DNA from: Clostridiales bacterium
GTDB taxonomy: Bacteria > Bacillota > Clostridia > Oscillospirales > Oscillospiraceae
NCBI GenBank assembly: GCA_004557655.1
Contig: SFGJ01000002.1
Coordinates: 124,001 to 188,000, forward strand
Length of the DNA stretch: 64,000 bases
Reading direction: 5' to 3'
The translations under genes were made by a program, and so were the position numbers. How positions within the stretch are numbered: position 1 is the first letter of the stretch; every line of letters starts with the position of its first letter. Under the pieces are notes generated by a model. It did no database searches. It had not been told where the DNA came from and saw only the letters and a program-made list of their open reading frames with translations. Positions 1-8,899 of the stretch are shown piece after piece.

Positions 1-589
1 CCGTGGCCTTGGAGTCCGAGGGGGTGGCGGTGAAGGTGATCTGATTCGTTCTCAGCGGCAGGGAGAGGGTGTAGTCCGTGATGGTCGGATCAAAGGCGGG
101 GGTCAGCTCACCGGCGCTGACGGTGAGGGAGGCGAGGGCGTTGTTGCCGCTCTTGCCCGGGGTGCTGGGGGTGTAGTCCGGCTCGCTGTCATCAGGCTCG
201 GAGGCGGAAACGATGGACACCGAGGCGCTGCCGGAGGGTGTTTCATTGCCGTTCCCGTCCATGGAAAAGGAGCCCTTGGAGATCCAAACCGTCCCCGTGC
301 CGGTGTCATTGGCCCGGAACACAAGCTGATTGACGCGGTTCTCCCCCTCGAAGCCCATGGGATCCAGGTCGCCGGACTCCCATGTGAGGTTAGCGGAATA
401 GGCCACGGAATAGGTCCACACCTTGCACCCGGCGGGCACGGTGATGGTAAAGGCCACGGTACGGCCCACGCTGACGGTGCTCTGCCCGGCGGAAACCGAA
501 AAGGATGCGGCGTGGCTCACCTGCACCGTTGCAAGGAGCATGGCGCACAGCAGCGCAAGGCTGACAAAATATTTTTTCAGTAGTTTCAT
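1..589 (-). CDS. Secreted protein with cadherin-like beta-sandwich domain (3' end outside window)
   Basis: The reading frame starts at an ATG at 587-589 behind an AGGTGA ribosome site and stays open to the window edge, so only the N-terminal 196 residues are visible. Residues 1 to about 29 form a signal peptide (MKLLKKYF, then a hydrophobic stretch ending at HAA). Residues 30 to about 115 resemble a cohesin/carbohydrate-binding-type beta sandwich (seen as alternating strands, family not certain). The last visible part reads LASLTVSAGELTPAF, then DPTITDYTL, the hallmark of the cadherin-like beta-sandwich domain PF12733. The gene begins 11 bases after the stop of the glucosaminidase/dockerin gene, so the two are probably one operon acting at the cell surface. 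Confidence 0.8.
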   Translation of the reverse strand, partial: MKLLKKYFVSLALLCAMLLATVQVSHAASFSVSAGQSTVSVGRTVAFTITVPAGCKVWTYSVAYSANLTWESGDLDPMGFEGENRVNQLVFRANDTGTGTVWISKGSFSMDGNGNETPSGSASVSIVSASEPDDSEPDYTPSTPGKSGNNALASLTVSAGELTPAFDPTITDYTLSLPLRTNQITFTATPSDSKAT

Positions 590-600
590 AGCTCACCTAT

Positions 601-2478
601 TCATTTCTGCACGATGTTTGTCTTGCCCAAAATGTGATTCTTAATGGACAGCAGTGTCGTTGCTCCGATGGCTTTGCCGGAGAACTGAACCGCCCTGGCA
701 TAAGCGCCCGAAAGCGCCTTCTTTTCCAAAATGTGGTTCTTCACCGCCAGCAAGTCTGTGGCCGCGATCCTACCGTCACCATCGGCATCGCCATACACCA
801 CGCAGGTGTAGGTATAGGTCCCGGCGGCGTCCTGGATGGTCAGCACCTGGCCGGTAGCGACCAGGGCACTGCCCGCAACGGCCTCTCCCCTGGCGGTGAC
901 GGTGACGGTGGCATTCTTATTCACCGACTTGATCTGAGAAATCAGGCTCTGCACAGGGGTGCCCAGGGTGAAGCCGGAGAGGTAGGAGTCCGACAGCCGC
1001 AGATTCAGCTCATTCACATAGTCATAGTTCCCAGAGGGACCGGGGTCCGGCTCGGGATTGGGCTCGGGATTGGGCTCAGGTTCAGGTTCGGGTTCGGGCT
1101 CCGGGTCCACATATTCATCCTCGTACCTGGCCGTGGGCAGCTTGGTCACAGCGGGCATATTCTCCAAAACGGGGACGGAGAAGGTCAGCTCCGAGTCCGC
1201 CAATCCGTTTTTCACATAGGCCTGATAGATATTCCAGCCGCCGGATAGGTAGGCGTAGGTGATGTCGGTAGCGTACTGATAGCTATAGGTATACAGGGGA
1301 GTGAAGTTGAAGCGTTGGAGGAAGGTCGTGTCCTGGCCGTCCTCTATGTAGTTACGGAAGATGAACCACGCGCCGCCCAGCAGGGCCTTGTAGCTGGTGT
1401 CCCAGCCTTTGCTTTGGGCGTAGAGAATACCGTTGTAGTTGGGATCATCGCCGTAGGCGCCGACATTGAAGAAATTATAGTATTTTTTGCCGTCGCTGAG
1501 GGGATAGCCGGTGGCGTTTTGGGTGGCACCGGTACCGATCTCATCCCGGGCCTTCACCGCCAGAAAGATGGGGCTGACCCCGGTGACGGTGACCTTCTCC
1601 AGGCTGTTGGCCGCATCGGTCTTGCCCTCGCTGCGCAGGCGCTGGATCTCCGTCTGCTTCTGCTTTTCCAGCTCCTCCTTGGACCCGGCCTTGATGAATT
1701 CGTCGATGATCTCGTCCGTGGCCCAAACGCATTTCGCCAGCACCTTCTTGATCTGCTCATGGGTCACGCTCTCGCCGCCGGAGAGCTTTTCAAAGGCAAT
1801 GCAGGTGCCGTCTGTCAGGTAGGAACGGGGGTCCATGTAATAGGCCACCGTCTCCCGGCTGGCGGCGTACCAGCCCGGCTCAAACTGCCTCCACTCTCCG
1901 GTAGAGCTATCGTAAGCGCCGGGGGCCGTGGAGCGCTGGGCGGTGTCATAAGACCAATGCAGCAGCGCCCGGCCCAAGGTGGACTCGTTTTCCAGGGCCT
2001 CCTTCCAGTCCAGGCCGGTCTTGTAGGCCACAAAGGTCCACTTGCCGCCACTGGCGGCGTACAGAGCACGGAGGTAGGGCTGGTAGCTCTCCGGAAAGCC
2101 CTGCTCCTCCAGGTAGGCGCGGTAGGCGCTGTCGTCCCCGATCTCGGTGATGAAATCGCTGCGCATAAAGCCGATCTTGGTATAGCCGTTGTATGTAAAG
2201 ACGATCTGGTGCCAGTTCATGCCGTCGCTGCCCTTTTGGGTGGAGACGATCCGGACATACTGGCCGCGGTAGAGACGGATGTTCTTCTGGCCGTTAAAGA
2301 GTACCGCGCTATAGGAGGTGCCGGGACCGGTGCGAACATTGATCTCGTCATCATTGACATAGGCCTCCGTGCCGGCGCCCGCCAAAACAGGGGTCACCAT
2401 ACCCACCAGCATAAAACACAGCAAAAAAGCCGATACGATGCGTTTTACAATATTTCGTTTTGTGGAAGAGGATTGCAA
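601..2478 (-). CDS. Secreted SH3b - glucosaminidase - dockerin-like protein
   Basis: A 625-residue exported protein. A signal peptide covers residues 1 to about 33; residues 38-110 form a bacterial SH3 domain (INVRTGPGTSYS). Residues of about 250-420 match the peptidoglycan glucosaminidase family (EIGTGATQNATG, FFNVGAYGDDPNY, GGAWFIFRNY), which cuts glycan strands during wall remodelling. A Pro-Glu repeat linker near residue 470-490 leads to a small beta domain and a C-terminal dockerin-like segment: the first calcium loop is intact (DADGDGRIAATDLL), the second has lost its acidic ligands (FSGKAIGATTLL). No in-frame ATG lies near the signal peptide; the start is a TTG behind AAAGGA. A probable promoter lies just upstream on the minus strand. 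Confidence 0.85.
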   Translation of the reverse strand: MQSSSTKRNIVKRIVSAFLLCFMLVGMVTPVLAGAGTEAYVNDDEINVRTGPGTSYSAVLFNGQKNIRLYRGQYVRIVSTQKGSDGMNWHQIVFTYNGYTKIGFMRSDFITEIGDDSAYRAYLEEQGFPESYQPYLRALYAASGGKWTFVAYKTGLDWKEALENESTLGRALLHWSYDTAQRSTAPGAYDSSTGEWRQFEPGWYAASRETVAYYMDPRSYLTDGTCIAFEKLSGGESVTHEQIKKVLAKCVWATDEIIDEFIKAGSKEELEKQKQTEIQRLRSEGKTDAANSLEKVTVTGVSPIFLAVKARDEIGTGATQNATGYPLSDGKKYYNFFNVGAYGDDPNYNGILYAQSKGWDTSYKALLGGAWFIFRNYIEDGQDTTFLQRFNFTPLYTYSYQYATDITYAYLSGGWNIYQAYVKNGLADSELTFSVPVLENMPAVTKLPTARYEDEYVDPEPEPEPEPEPNPEPNPEPDPGPSGNYDYVNELNLRLSDSYLSGFTLGTPVQSLISQIKSVNKNATVTVTARGEAVAGSALVATGQVLTIQDAAGTYTYTCVVYGDADGDGRIAATDLLAVKNHILEKKALSGAYARAVQFSGKAIGATTLLSIKNHILGKTNIVQK

Positions 2479-2543
2479 GGTGAGAACCGTCCTTTCTACC
2501 TGGCCGCCCGAAAAAAACGGGATGTGGATACTTATTCATAATA

Positions 2544-2572
2544 AGAATACCATAGACGGGCCGGTTTGTCCA
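2544..2572 (-). promoter_or_regulatory. Sigma-A-type promoter for the glucosaminidase operon
   Basis: On the minus strand, TGGACA (2567-2572) and TATTCT (2544-2549) are separated by 17 bases, about 65 bases upstream of the TTG start. Confidence 0.55.
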
Positions 2573-2610
2573 CACATCCGGGGAGAAAAAAGCAAATTTA
2601 TAAGAAAAAG

Positions 2611-2642
2611 GAAAAAGCCGCACCTGTTTTGCCGGTGCGGCT
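2611..2642 (-). terminator. Intrinsic terminator of the ABC importer operon
   Basis: AGCCGCACC (2616-2624) pairs with GGTGCGGCT (2634-2642); on the minus strand the hairpin is followed by a T run (2611-2616). It lies just after the substrate-binding protein gene. Confidence 0.85.
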
Positions 2643-2668
2643 GCGGGATCCGTGTGGCTGTAAGAGGG

Positions 2669-3658
2669 TCAGCCGATGGCGCTGCGGGCAAAGCTGTTGT
2701 CCACCAGCTCGTCAAAGGGCACCCAGTCGCTGCGGGTAAGCTCTCCTGCCTGCTCCATGACTGTTTCCAGCCGCTCCAGAGCGTGGCGCTCCATGACGGG
2801 AGTGCGGTTCCAGGCATCGATCTGCCGATGGCGGGCGGTGACGGCCTCCAGTTCATCCAGAGTTGTGTCCGGGAACTGATCAATGATGGCTTCTGCCACC
2901 TGACGGTCCGTGTGGTCCATGACCCACTGCTGGGCCTTGGCAATGGCATTGACAAACCGCTGGGCGGTGTCGGCGTTCGCCTGCAGCCAGCTCTTGTTGG
3001 CAAAATAGGCCGTGTAGGGGATCTCCCCGCTCTCCTGACCGATGGAGGAGAGGATATAGCCCTGACTGGCGCGCTCCACCTGTGTGGCGGTCGGCTCAAA
3101 GAGGGCCACATAGTCCCCCTCACCGCCGGTAAAGGCTCCGGCCATCATGTTAAACTGCACAGAGGTGTTCACCGTGACATCCACGCCCGGCGTGAGGCCG
3201 TGCTGCCGCATGACATATTCCAGGGTCATCTCCGGGACCCCGCCCTTGCGCCCGCCGATGACGGTCTTTCCCCGCAGATCTTCCCAGGAGAATTCACCGT
3301 CCGTACGCCCAACCAGGAACGAGCCGTCCCGCTTGGTGAGCTGGGCGATGATTTGAGGATGGTCCGCCTTACCCTGGTTATACACATAGATGCTGGCTTC
3401 CGGGCCTGCCAGCCCGATGTCCGACTGGCCGGAGACCACGGCGGTCATCACCTTGTCGGCACCCCCGCCGTTGGTCAGCTCGATCCGCAGGCCTTCCTGC
3501 TCGAAAAAGCCCTGGCTCATGGCCACATACTGGGGCGCGTAGAACACGGAGTGGGTGACTTCACTGAGCCGCACTACGGTGGCATCCCTTGCGCCGCAGG
3601 CGCACAGAATCGGTACTGTCATCAGTACGGCAAGCAACAACGCGAGTATTTTTTTCAT
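2669..3658 (-). CDS. ABC importer substrate-binding lipoprotein (NMT1/SsuA-like)
   Basis: A 329-residue solute-binding protein anchored to the outer face of the membrane. Residues 1-21 are a lipoprotein signal ending in LCAC, with Cys21 the lipidated residue. The following segment (FYAPQYVAMSQGFFEQEGL, then VVSGQSDIGLAG) is typical of the NMT1/THI5-like and nitrate/sulfonate/taurine binding proteins. The ATG overlaps the stop of the permease gene in an ATGA arrangement, so the two are translationally coupled; a TTG 15 bases upstream is a poorer start. Order in the operon is ATPase, permease, binding protein. The true ligand (aromatic pyrimidine, sulfonate or other) cannot be read from sequence. 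Confidence 0.88.
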   Translation of the reverse strand: MKKILALLLAVLMTVPILCACGARDATVVRLSEVTHSVFYAPQYVAMSQGFFEQEGLRIELTNGGGADKVMTAVVSGQSDIGLAGPEASIYVYNQGKADHPQIIAQLTKRDGSFLVGRTDGEFSWEDLRGKTVIGGRKGGVPEMTLEYVMRQHGLTPGVDVTVNTSVQFNMMAGAFTGGEGDYVALFEPTATQVERASQGYILSSIGQESGEIPYTAYFANKSWLQANADTAQRFVNAIAKAQQWVMDHTDRQVAEAIIDQFPDTTLDELEAVTARHRQIDAWNRTPVMERHALERLETVMEQAGELTRSDWVPFDELVDNSFARSAIG

Positions 3659-4464
3659 AGTCCGTTCCCCCAAAAACGATTTAAGATTTTTTCTGCCCGC
3701 AGCACCAGACGGTACATCACCACCGCCGCCACCGCCAGGATCACCACGCTGGTCATGACCAGATCCATGTTGAACACCTGAGAGCCGTAGACGATGAGAT
3801 AACCCAGTCCGGCCTGCGAGACAAGAAACTCACCCATAATGACACCCACCCAGGAGAGCCCCACATTTACCTTCAGAGTGGAAAACAGGGTGGGGGCATT
3901 GGCCGGGAACACCAGCAGCCACAGGATCTGACGGCGGCTGGCGCCCATAGAGCGCATGAGACGGATCTTCTCCTCGTCCGTGGAGAGAAAACCCTGGTAC
4001 ATATTCAGAATAGTGACGATCAGAGAAATGGCCAAGGTCATGACGATAATGGCTCCCTCTCCGGCCCCCATCCAGACGATGAATATGGGGCCGAGAGCCG
4101 TTTTGGGCAGGGCGTTGAGCACTACCAGATAGGGGTCTAAAATACGGGCCAGCTTCCCCGACCACCACATACACACGGCTACAGCCGTACCCAGAGCCGT
4201 GCCGGAGAGAAAACCGATGACCGTTTCACCGCAGGATACCGCTATGTGCCGCAACAGCCCGCCGCCGCGGCACAGCCCTAAAAAGGTGGCGGCCATGCGA
4301 CTGGGGCTGCTGATGAGAAAGCCGTCGGACAGCCCCACACGGCAGCTCAATTCCCACAGGAGAAGAAGACCAACCAGCAGGGCGAGCTGCCACAGGAACA
4401 CCTGCCGCTTTTGCCGCCGCACCGACAGAAGGTAGACCTGCCGGGAGGGAGAGGGGCTATTCAT
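3655..4464 (-). CDS. ABC importer permease (SsuC/TauC/ThiX-like)
   Basis: A 269-residue inner-membrane permease of the binding-protein-dependent transport family, with about six hydrophobic segments. The EAA coupling loop is visible around residues 165-190 (DEEKIRLMRSMGASRRQ, then a LLVFPANAPTLFS-type ending), which docks on the ATPase. Its start overlaps the end of the ATPase gene by 8 bases, and its stop overlaps the start of the binding protein gene, so the three genes form one tightly coupled operon. Confidence 0.88.
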   Translation of the reverse strand: MNSPSPSRQVYLLSVRRQKRQVFLWQLALLVGLLLLWELSCRVGLSDGFLISSPSRMAATFLGLCRGGGLLRHIAVSCGETVIGFLSGTALGTAVAVCMWWSGKLARILDPYLVVLNALPKTALGPIFIVWMGAGEGAIIVMTLAISLIVTILNMYQGFLSTDEEKIRLMRSMGASRRQILWLLVFPANAPTLFSTLKVNVGLSWVGVIMGEFLVSQAGLGYLIVYGSQVFNMDLVMTSVVILAVAAVVMYRLVLRAEKILNRFWGNGL

Positions 4465-5212
4465 GAAAATCCAGCTCCTTCCATATGGCCTGAAAATAGG
4501 TGTGGAACGCAGCCGTGTCCCTCCGCTCCAGAGGAGAAAGGCCCTGCAGCTCAGCGAGGGTATGGACGCTCTTCACCACGGCCGGCCGGGCACTGAGAAC
4601 GAAAACGCGGTCAGAGAGGCTGATGGCCTCGGAGATGTCGTGGGTTACCAGGAGGGCGGTTTTTCCCTCCTGACGGATGATGCGGCCGATGTCCGAGGAC
4701 ACCGTCAGACGGGTTTGAAAATCCAGGGCCGAAAACGGCTCATCCAGCAGCAGGATCTTGGGATTCGTCGCCATGGTGCGGATAAGGGCGCAGCGCTGGC
4801 GCATACCACCGGAGAGCTGGGAGGGACGCTTCTGGGCGAAATCCCACAGGCCGTAGCGCCGGAGCAAGGTGTCGGCGTAGGCCAGGGCCTCGGGGGTGCG
4901 CTTCCCGGTTATGGAAAGCCCCAGGGTCACATTGTCCCGGATGGTGCGCCAGGGAAAAAGCTGATCCCGCTGGGGCATGAAGCCGATTTTTTCGGAGGGG
5001 CCGCAGACAGGAGCACCGTCCACCTCCACGGTACCGGAGGTGAGCTTTTCCAGCCCGGATATAACGGACAGGAGCGTGGATTTGCCACAGCCGGAGGGCC
5101 CCACCACGCTGCAGAATTCCCCCGGGGCGATGTCCATATCCACCCGGCGCAGAGCCTCCACCTCGCCGTCGGGCGCCTGATAGACAAAGGACGCGCCGCG
5201 AAGATGAATCAT
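4457..5212 (-). CDS. ABC importer ATPase (SsuB/TauB/ThiZ-like)
   Basis: A 251-residue nucleotide-binding subunit that powers the importer. Walker A GPSGCGKST, Q-loop region MPQRDQLFPW, signature LSGGMRQR, Walker B ILLLDEPFSALD and the switch His in LLVTHDISEA are all present. It is the first gene of the three-gene operon, with a strong GGAGG ribosome site a few bases before the ATG at 5210-5212. I saw no thiamine or other known riboswitch in the short region upstream. Confidence 0.9.
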   Translation of the reverse strand: MIHLRGASFVYQAPDGEVEALRRVDMDIAPGEFCSVVGPSGCGKSTLLSVISGLEKLTSGTVEVDGAPVCGPSEKIGFMPQRDQLFPWRTIRDNVTLGLSITGKRTPEALAYADTLLRRYGLWDFAQKRPSQLSGGMRQRCALIRTMATNPKILLLDEPFSALDFQTRLTVSSDIGRIIRQEGKTALLVTHDISEAISLSDRVFVLSARPAVVKSVHTLAELQGLSPLERRDTAAFHTYFQAIWKELDFHE

Positions 5213-5308
5213 TTGATCTGCCTCCTTTGCTGAGAGAAATGACTCTCCGTGGTCATACTATGCCGCAGGCGGGCGGGGGGTGCGGAAATCGTGGACAGGG
5301 CGGGGCAT

Positions 5309-5337
5309 AAAAAAGGAACCGCCGGAAGCGGTTCCTT
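5309..5337 (-). terminator. Intrinsic terminator of the GNAT-like gene
   Basis: GGAACCGC (5315-5322) pairs with GCGGTTCC (5328-5335); on the minus strand it is followed by six T residues (5309-5314). Confidence 0.85.
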
Positions 5338-5355
5338 GGAGATTGGAATATTCAC

Positions 5356-6522
5356 TTATTGACAGATGGTCTCCCGGGACGCGGCGGCGGGCACGGCATT
5401 CAGCTCCTTTATCCAGCAGCGGCGGCGCTTGTGCTGCTCCAGCGGGAAATCCTGCCACTGGGCCTGCACCTTCTCGTTCTCCTCCAGCATGGGACCGGTC
5501 TCGGCGTGCAGGATGCCCATTTTTTGGCAGCCCCGCATCACCTCGCTGAGGATGATGGCGTTGATGCCCTTGCCCTGCAGGTCAGGCCGCACGGCGATGA
5601 GCAGCAGGTCGATAGTGTCGTTCTTGCTAAATGCGCGGAGCACATGGAGCCAGCCCGTGGGGAACAAACGGCCCCGGCTCTTCTTCAGGGCCTCGGCAAT
5701 GCTGGGGGCACTGACACCGAGGGCTACCAGCTCATTGTGCTGGTTCATGACAAAACAGGTCAGACGGGGGTTAATGAGAGGGGCAAATTTCCAACTGTAC
5801 TTTTTGATCTGTGCCGGGGACAGCTCTACCGTGCCGTACAGCGGAGCATAGGCCTCATTTACCAGACGGAAAAACTGCTTGAGCAGAGGGATATACCCCA
5901 GACGGGTGCGCACCCGGTAGATGTGCAGCTTCTGCCGGTGCTGGACATAGTCCGAGAGCTTTTTCCAGCGGGCGATGGTCGTCTCGTCATGGGGGGCGGA
6001 GATGAGATTTTCCACCCAGTCTACATCCTTCACATAGCCCAGCGCGGCCATATGCCGCATATAGTAAGGGTGATTGTAATATGTAAAAAAGCAGCTTCGA
6101 CGGTCAAAGCCTTCGATGAGCATACCCTCCCGGTCCATGTCCGTGAAGCCCAGAGGACCGTGGACGGCGCTGCAGCCCAGTTCCCGGGCCCAGTTTTCCA
6201 CAGTTTCAAACAGGGCGGAAGATACCTCCGCATCGTCAATAAAGTCCACCTGCGTGAAGCGCAGACGGTTGGTGCCCCACTTCTCGTTGGCCTTGCGGCT
6301 CAGAATGGCACCGATACGGCCCACAATCTCCTCCCCGCGCAGGGCCAGCCAGCAACGGGCCTCGCAGTAGGAAAAGGCAGGGTTCTTTTTTTTGTCCCAG
6401 TCCTCCAGATCATCGCCATAGGTGGCGGGAACGAACTGAGGCACATCTTTATATAACTGATTCGGGAAGTCCACAAACCGGCGCAGCTGCCGCCGGGTGG
6501 TCACTTCAACGATGGAAACCAT
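5356..6522 (-). CDS. GNAT-like acetyltransferase-fold protein
   Basis: A soluble protein of 388 residues with no signal peptide. Its closest type, in my reading, is the group of conserved proteins containing a degenerate GNAT fold: a C-terminal stretch IAVRPDLQGKGINAIIL (about residues 315-331) resembles the acetyl-CoA-binding R/Q-x-x-G-x-G/A loop, and the middle has HGPLGFTDMDREGMLIEGF followed by aromatic-rich sequence. The substrate is unknown. The ATG at 6520-6522 has TAAGGAGGA seven bases upstream; a TTG two codons earlier is too close to that site. It stands alone, divergent from the oxidoreductase gene, with its own terminator. Confidence 0.75.
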   Translation of the reverse strand: MVSIVEVTTRRQLRRFVDFPNQLYKDVPQFVPATYGDDLEDWDKKKNPAFSYCEARCWLALRGEEIVGRIGAILSRKANEKWGTNRLRFTQVDFIDDAEVSSALFETVENWARELGCSAVHGPLGFTDMDREGMLIEGFDRRSCFFTYYNHPYYMRHMAALGYVKDVDWVENLISAPHDETTIARWKKLSDYVQHRQKLHIYRVRTRLGYIPLLKQFFRLVNEAYAPLYGTVELSPAQIKKYSWKFAPLINPRLTCFVMNQHNELVALGVSAPSIAEALKKSRGRLFPTGWLHVLRAFSKNDTIDLLLIAVRPDLQGKGINAIILSEVMRGCQKMGILHAETGPMLEENEKVQAQWQDFPLEQHKRRRCWIKELNAVPAAASRETICQ

Positions 6523-6649
6523 AGGCAATGTCCTCCTTACTTCAATAAAAACATTCTACCCTTGCGCCGGGGAAATAGCAAGTTTTTTTGTAAAATCTGC
6601 GGAAAGAATATGGAGAGGAAAAAATGTGCGAAAAAAATGAAAAAAAGCT

Positions 6650-6677
6650 TTTCCAAGTAATTTTTTTTTGCTATAAT
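6650..6677 (+). promoter_or_regulatory. Putative promoter of the oxidoreductase gene
   Basis: TATAAT at 6672-6677 (followed by a second TATAAT-like run) with a weak TTTCCA 16 bases upstream, in a very AT-rich divergent spacer. Confidence 0.5.
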
Positions 6678-6740
6678 CTATAATAAGAAATAAATTGTCA
6701 TGTAAGAATAAAAGCAAGAGGATCACAAGGAGGCATTACT

Positions 6741-7772
6741 ATGGTTAAAATCGGTATTATTGGCTGCGGCAAGATCGCCCAGCTTCGGCACCTGCCGGAG
6801 TACAGCACCAATCCCAATGCCAAGCTGGTGGGCTACTACGATAAAAACATCGACCGGGCCGGGAAGATGGCGGAAAAATACGGCGGAAAAGTGTATGAAA
6901 CCTATTTTGAGCTGCTCAATGACCCAGAGATCGATGCGGTATCCGTATGCGTGGAAAACCGGAATCATGCCGAGATCACCAATGCCGCCCTGTATGCCGG
7001 CAAGCACGTGCTGGTGGAAAAGCCCATGGCTGTGACCCTGGCGGAGTGCGAGTCCATGGTGGCGGCTGCCGAGTTTAACGGCAAGTACCTCATGGTGGGC
7101 CACAATATGCGCTTTGACCCCGTGCACCGCCGGGCCAAGGAGCTGTTGAAGAACGGCGTCATCGGCGATGTCATTACCTTCCGCACCACCATCGGCAACG
7201 CCGGCCCCGAGGGATGGTCCCCCGACAGAGACGCCTGGTTCTTCGACAAAGACAAGGCGGCCATGGGCGCACTGTCCGATCTGGGTATCCACAAGCTGGA
7301 CCTGCTGCAGTACCTCACCGGACAAACGGTCATCGAGACCACCGCCAAGGTGATGACCCTGAATAAGCACGACGAAAACGGCCATCTCATCGGGGTGGAC
7401 GACAACGCCCTGTGCATTCTGCGGATGAATGGCGGCGCCGTGGGCACCATGGCCGCCAGCTGGACGGTTTACGGCAATGAGTGCAACTCCACCTGCCTGT
7501 ACGGCACCAAGGGCATCATGCTCATTTACAGCGATCCCGGCGCGCCTATCGTGGTGCGGGACATGAGCAACACTTCCACTTCCTACAGCTTCGAGCCCAC
7601 CACACGCTCCGGCGTCATCGACGAGTTTGTGGACGCGCTGGAGCATGACCGGGAGCCTGAGGTCAGCGGCAAGAAGGCGTTGACTATCATGCGCACTATC
7701 TTTGGCAGTATGAAGTCCTCGGACATCAGCCGCACTGTGGCGGTGAACAGCACATTCGTATCCCATCTGTGA
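6741..7772 (+). CDS. Gfo/Idh/MocA family oxidoreductase
   Basis: A 343-residue NAD(P)-dependent sugar-type dehydrogenase. The Rossmann motif GIIGCGKIAQLRHLP is at residues 5-19, the EKPMA motif with the catalytic-region Lys is near residues 93-97, and the substrate domain carries the expected GALSDLGIHKLDLLQYL segment near residues 175-190. Members oxidise or reduce sugars, inositols or sugar nucleotides; the substrate is not evident here because neighbours are unrelated. AAGGAGG precedes the ATG. The gene is monocistronic, ending in a strong terminator. Confidence 0.88.
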   Translation: MVKIGIIGCGKIAQLRHLPEYSTNPNAKLVGYYDKNIDRAGKMAEKYGGKVYETYFELLNDPEIDAVSVCVENRNHAEITNAALYAGKHVLVEKPMAVTLAECESMVAAAEFNGKYLMVGHNMRFDPVHRRAKELLKNGVIGDVITFRTTIGNAGPEGWSPDRDAWFFDKDKAAMGALSDLGIHKLDLLQYLTGQTVIETTAKVMTLNKHDENGHLIGVDDNALCILRMNGGAVGTMAASWTVYGNECNSTCLYGTKGIMLIYSDPGAPIVVRDMSNTSTSYSFEPTTRSGVIDEFVDALEHDREPEVSGKKALTIMRTIFGSMKSSDISRTVAVNSTFVSHL

Positions 7773-7788
7773 GGGTCCGATAAACCAC

Positions 7789-7817
7789 TGCGGGGCGGTA
7801 AATCGCCCCGCATTTTT
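7789..7817 (+). terminator. Intrinsic terminator after the oxidoreductase gene
   Basis: TGCGGGGCG (7789-7797) pairs with CGCCCCGCA (7804-7812), followed by TTTTT. Confidence 0.9.
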
Positions 7818-7854
7818 ACTTTGTACAGGGGGACTTCCATTTTGGACAGAAATC

Positions 7855-7863
7855 TGCTATAAT
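7855..7863 (+). promoter_or_regulatory. Extended -10 promoter of the DUF4340 gene
   Basis: TGC-TATAAT at 7855-7863, 35 bases before the ATG. The only -35 at the right distance is a weak TTCCAT (7835-7840). Confidence 0.5.
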
Positions 7864-7897
7864 CGGAGAAAAATTGCAAGATAAGGAGCAAGAACCC

Positions 7898-8809
7898 ATG
7901 AAGAAATATTTGCTGATGCTGGCGGCGGCGCTTGTGCTGGTGTGCACAGCCTGCGGGAAGGAGACGGAGACAGATCCCGGCACGCTGGATCAGGAGGAGC
8001 TTGTCACGGCCGCTACGCAGGAGCTGATCTATAAGAACGAGAAATACACTCTGCGCTTCAAGAAAAACGAGCAGGGGGACTGGCAGTGGAGGGACGACAC
8101 CTCCATACCTCTGGATCAGGAGCGGATGCAGCTTTTGCTGGATGAGGTGGGGGCGCTGAATACGCTGGCACCTCTGGAAAACCCCGGAGATATAACGGCC
8201 TACGATCTGGATGCGCCGGACCGCACTTTGGAGATCAAAAACGAAGACGGCAGCGGCCTTTCCCTGCAGATCGGTTCCGCGGCGGAGGGCGGCGGATACT
8301 ATATGTGCCGGGACGGCGACACTGCCAAGATCTTTGTGGTGCCGGATGCTCTGGTGCAGCTTATGGATCAGAATATCTACGATCTGGTGAAGATGCCGGT
8401 GCTGCCGGTGCTGACAGCGGATATGATCACCCACGTACAGGCCCAGGGCGGCGAGGTATCCGTTACCGTGGTGCGGGGCGAGGGAGAAAGCTGGCTGTAT
8501 GAGGGGGCAAATGTGGCGGACCAGATGGCAAAGCTTACGGCAATGCTTGCCGAGGGCATGAAGCTGGAGTCCTGCGTGGACTACAACCCCAGCTCCGGCG
8601 CCCTGCCCATCTGCGGACTGACGGAGCCGGCGGTGACGGCTACCGTTAACTACATCAACGACAGAGGAGATTCCGGCAGCTTTACTCTGCAGATCGGCCT
8701 GGCTTATGGGGACGGGTACTATGCTCTGTATAACGATGTGCCCGCCATTTTCAAGGTGTCTGCCGAAACCGCGCAGGTGCTGAAAGACCTTTTGACCCTG
8801 ACGGCTTGA
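7898..8809 (+). CDS. DUF4340 lipoprotein
   Basis: A 303-residue exported lipoprotein. The N-terminal signal ends in a CTAC lipobox (residue about 18). The body carries the repeat pattern of DUF4340: short beta-strand pairs with the anchor sequence AYDLDAPDRTLEI, then a second copy of a similar fold toward the C terminus (PICGLTEPAVTATV). In many bacteria DUF4340 proteins sit next to Gld-type ABC transporters; here no transporter is adjacent. GGAGC lies before the ATG. The next gene, a response regulator, is separated by a terminator, so this is a single-gene unit. Confidence 0.82.
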   Translation: MKKYLLMLAAALVLVCTACGKETETDPGTLDQEELVTAATQELIYKNEKYTLRFKKNEQGDWQWRDDTSIPLDQERMQLLLDEVGALNTLAPLENPGDITAYDLDAPDRTLEIKNEDGSGLSLQIGSAAEGGGYYMCRDGDTAKIFVVPDALVQLMDQNIYDLVKMPVLPVLTADMITHVQAQGGEVSVTVVRGEGESWLYEGANVADQMAKLTAMLAEGMKLESCVDYNPSSGALPICGLTEPAVTATVNYINDRGDSGSFTLQIGLAYGDGYYALYNDVPAIFKVSAETAQVLKDLLTLTA

Positions 8810-8826
8810 AAAATTATCAGATCGGA

Positions 8827-8857
8827 AACCTCCCGGGACTTGTTCCGGGAGGTTTTT
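8827..8857 (+). terminator. Intrinsic terminator after the DUF4340 gene
   Basis: AACCTCCCGG (8827-8836) pairs with CCGGGAGGTT (8845-8854), followed by a T run. It lies directly ahead of the response regulator gene. Confidence 0.88.
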
Positions 8858-8899
8858 CGGTATACAATAGGGAAAAACTCGGAATGGGGAGGCGGTACG

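Noticed and set aside
1060..1115. Repeated TTCGGG/TTGGGC units suggestive of a tandem repeat or CRISPR-like array
   Set aside because: They simply encode the Pro-Glu linker of the glucosaminidase; there are no spacers.
5213..5308. Thiamine riboswitch upstream of the ABC importer
   Set aside because: The spacer is short and lacks the CTGAGA and other thiamine-element motifs.
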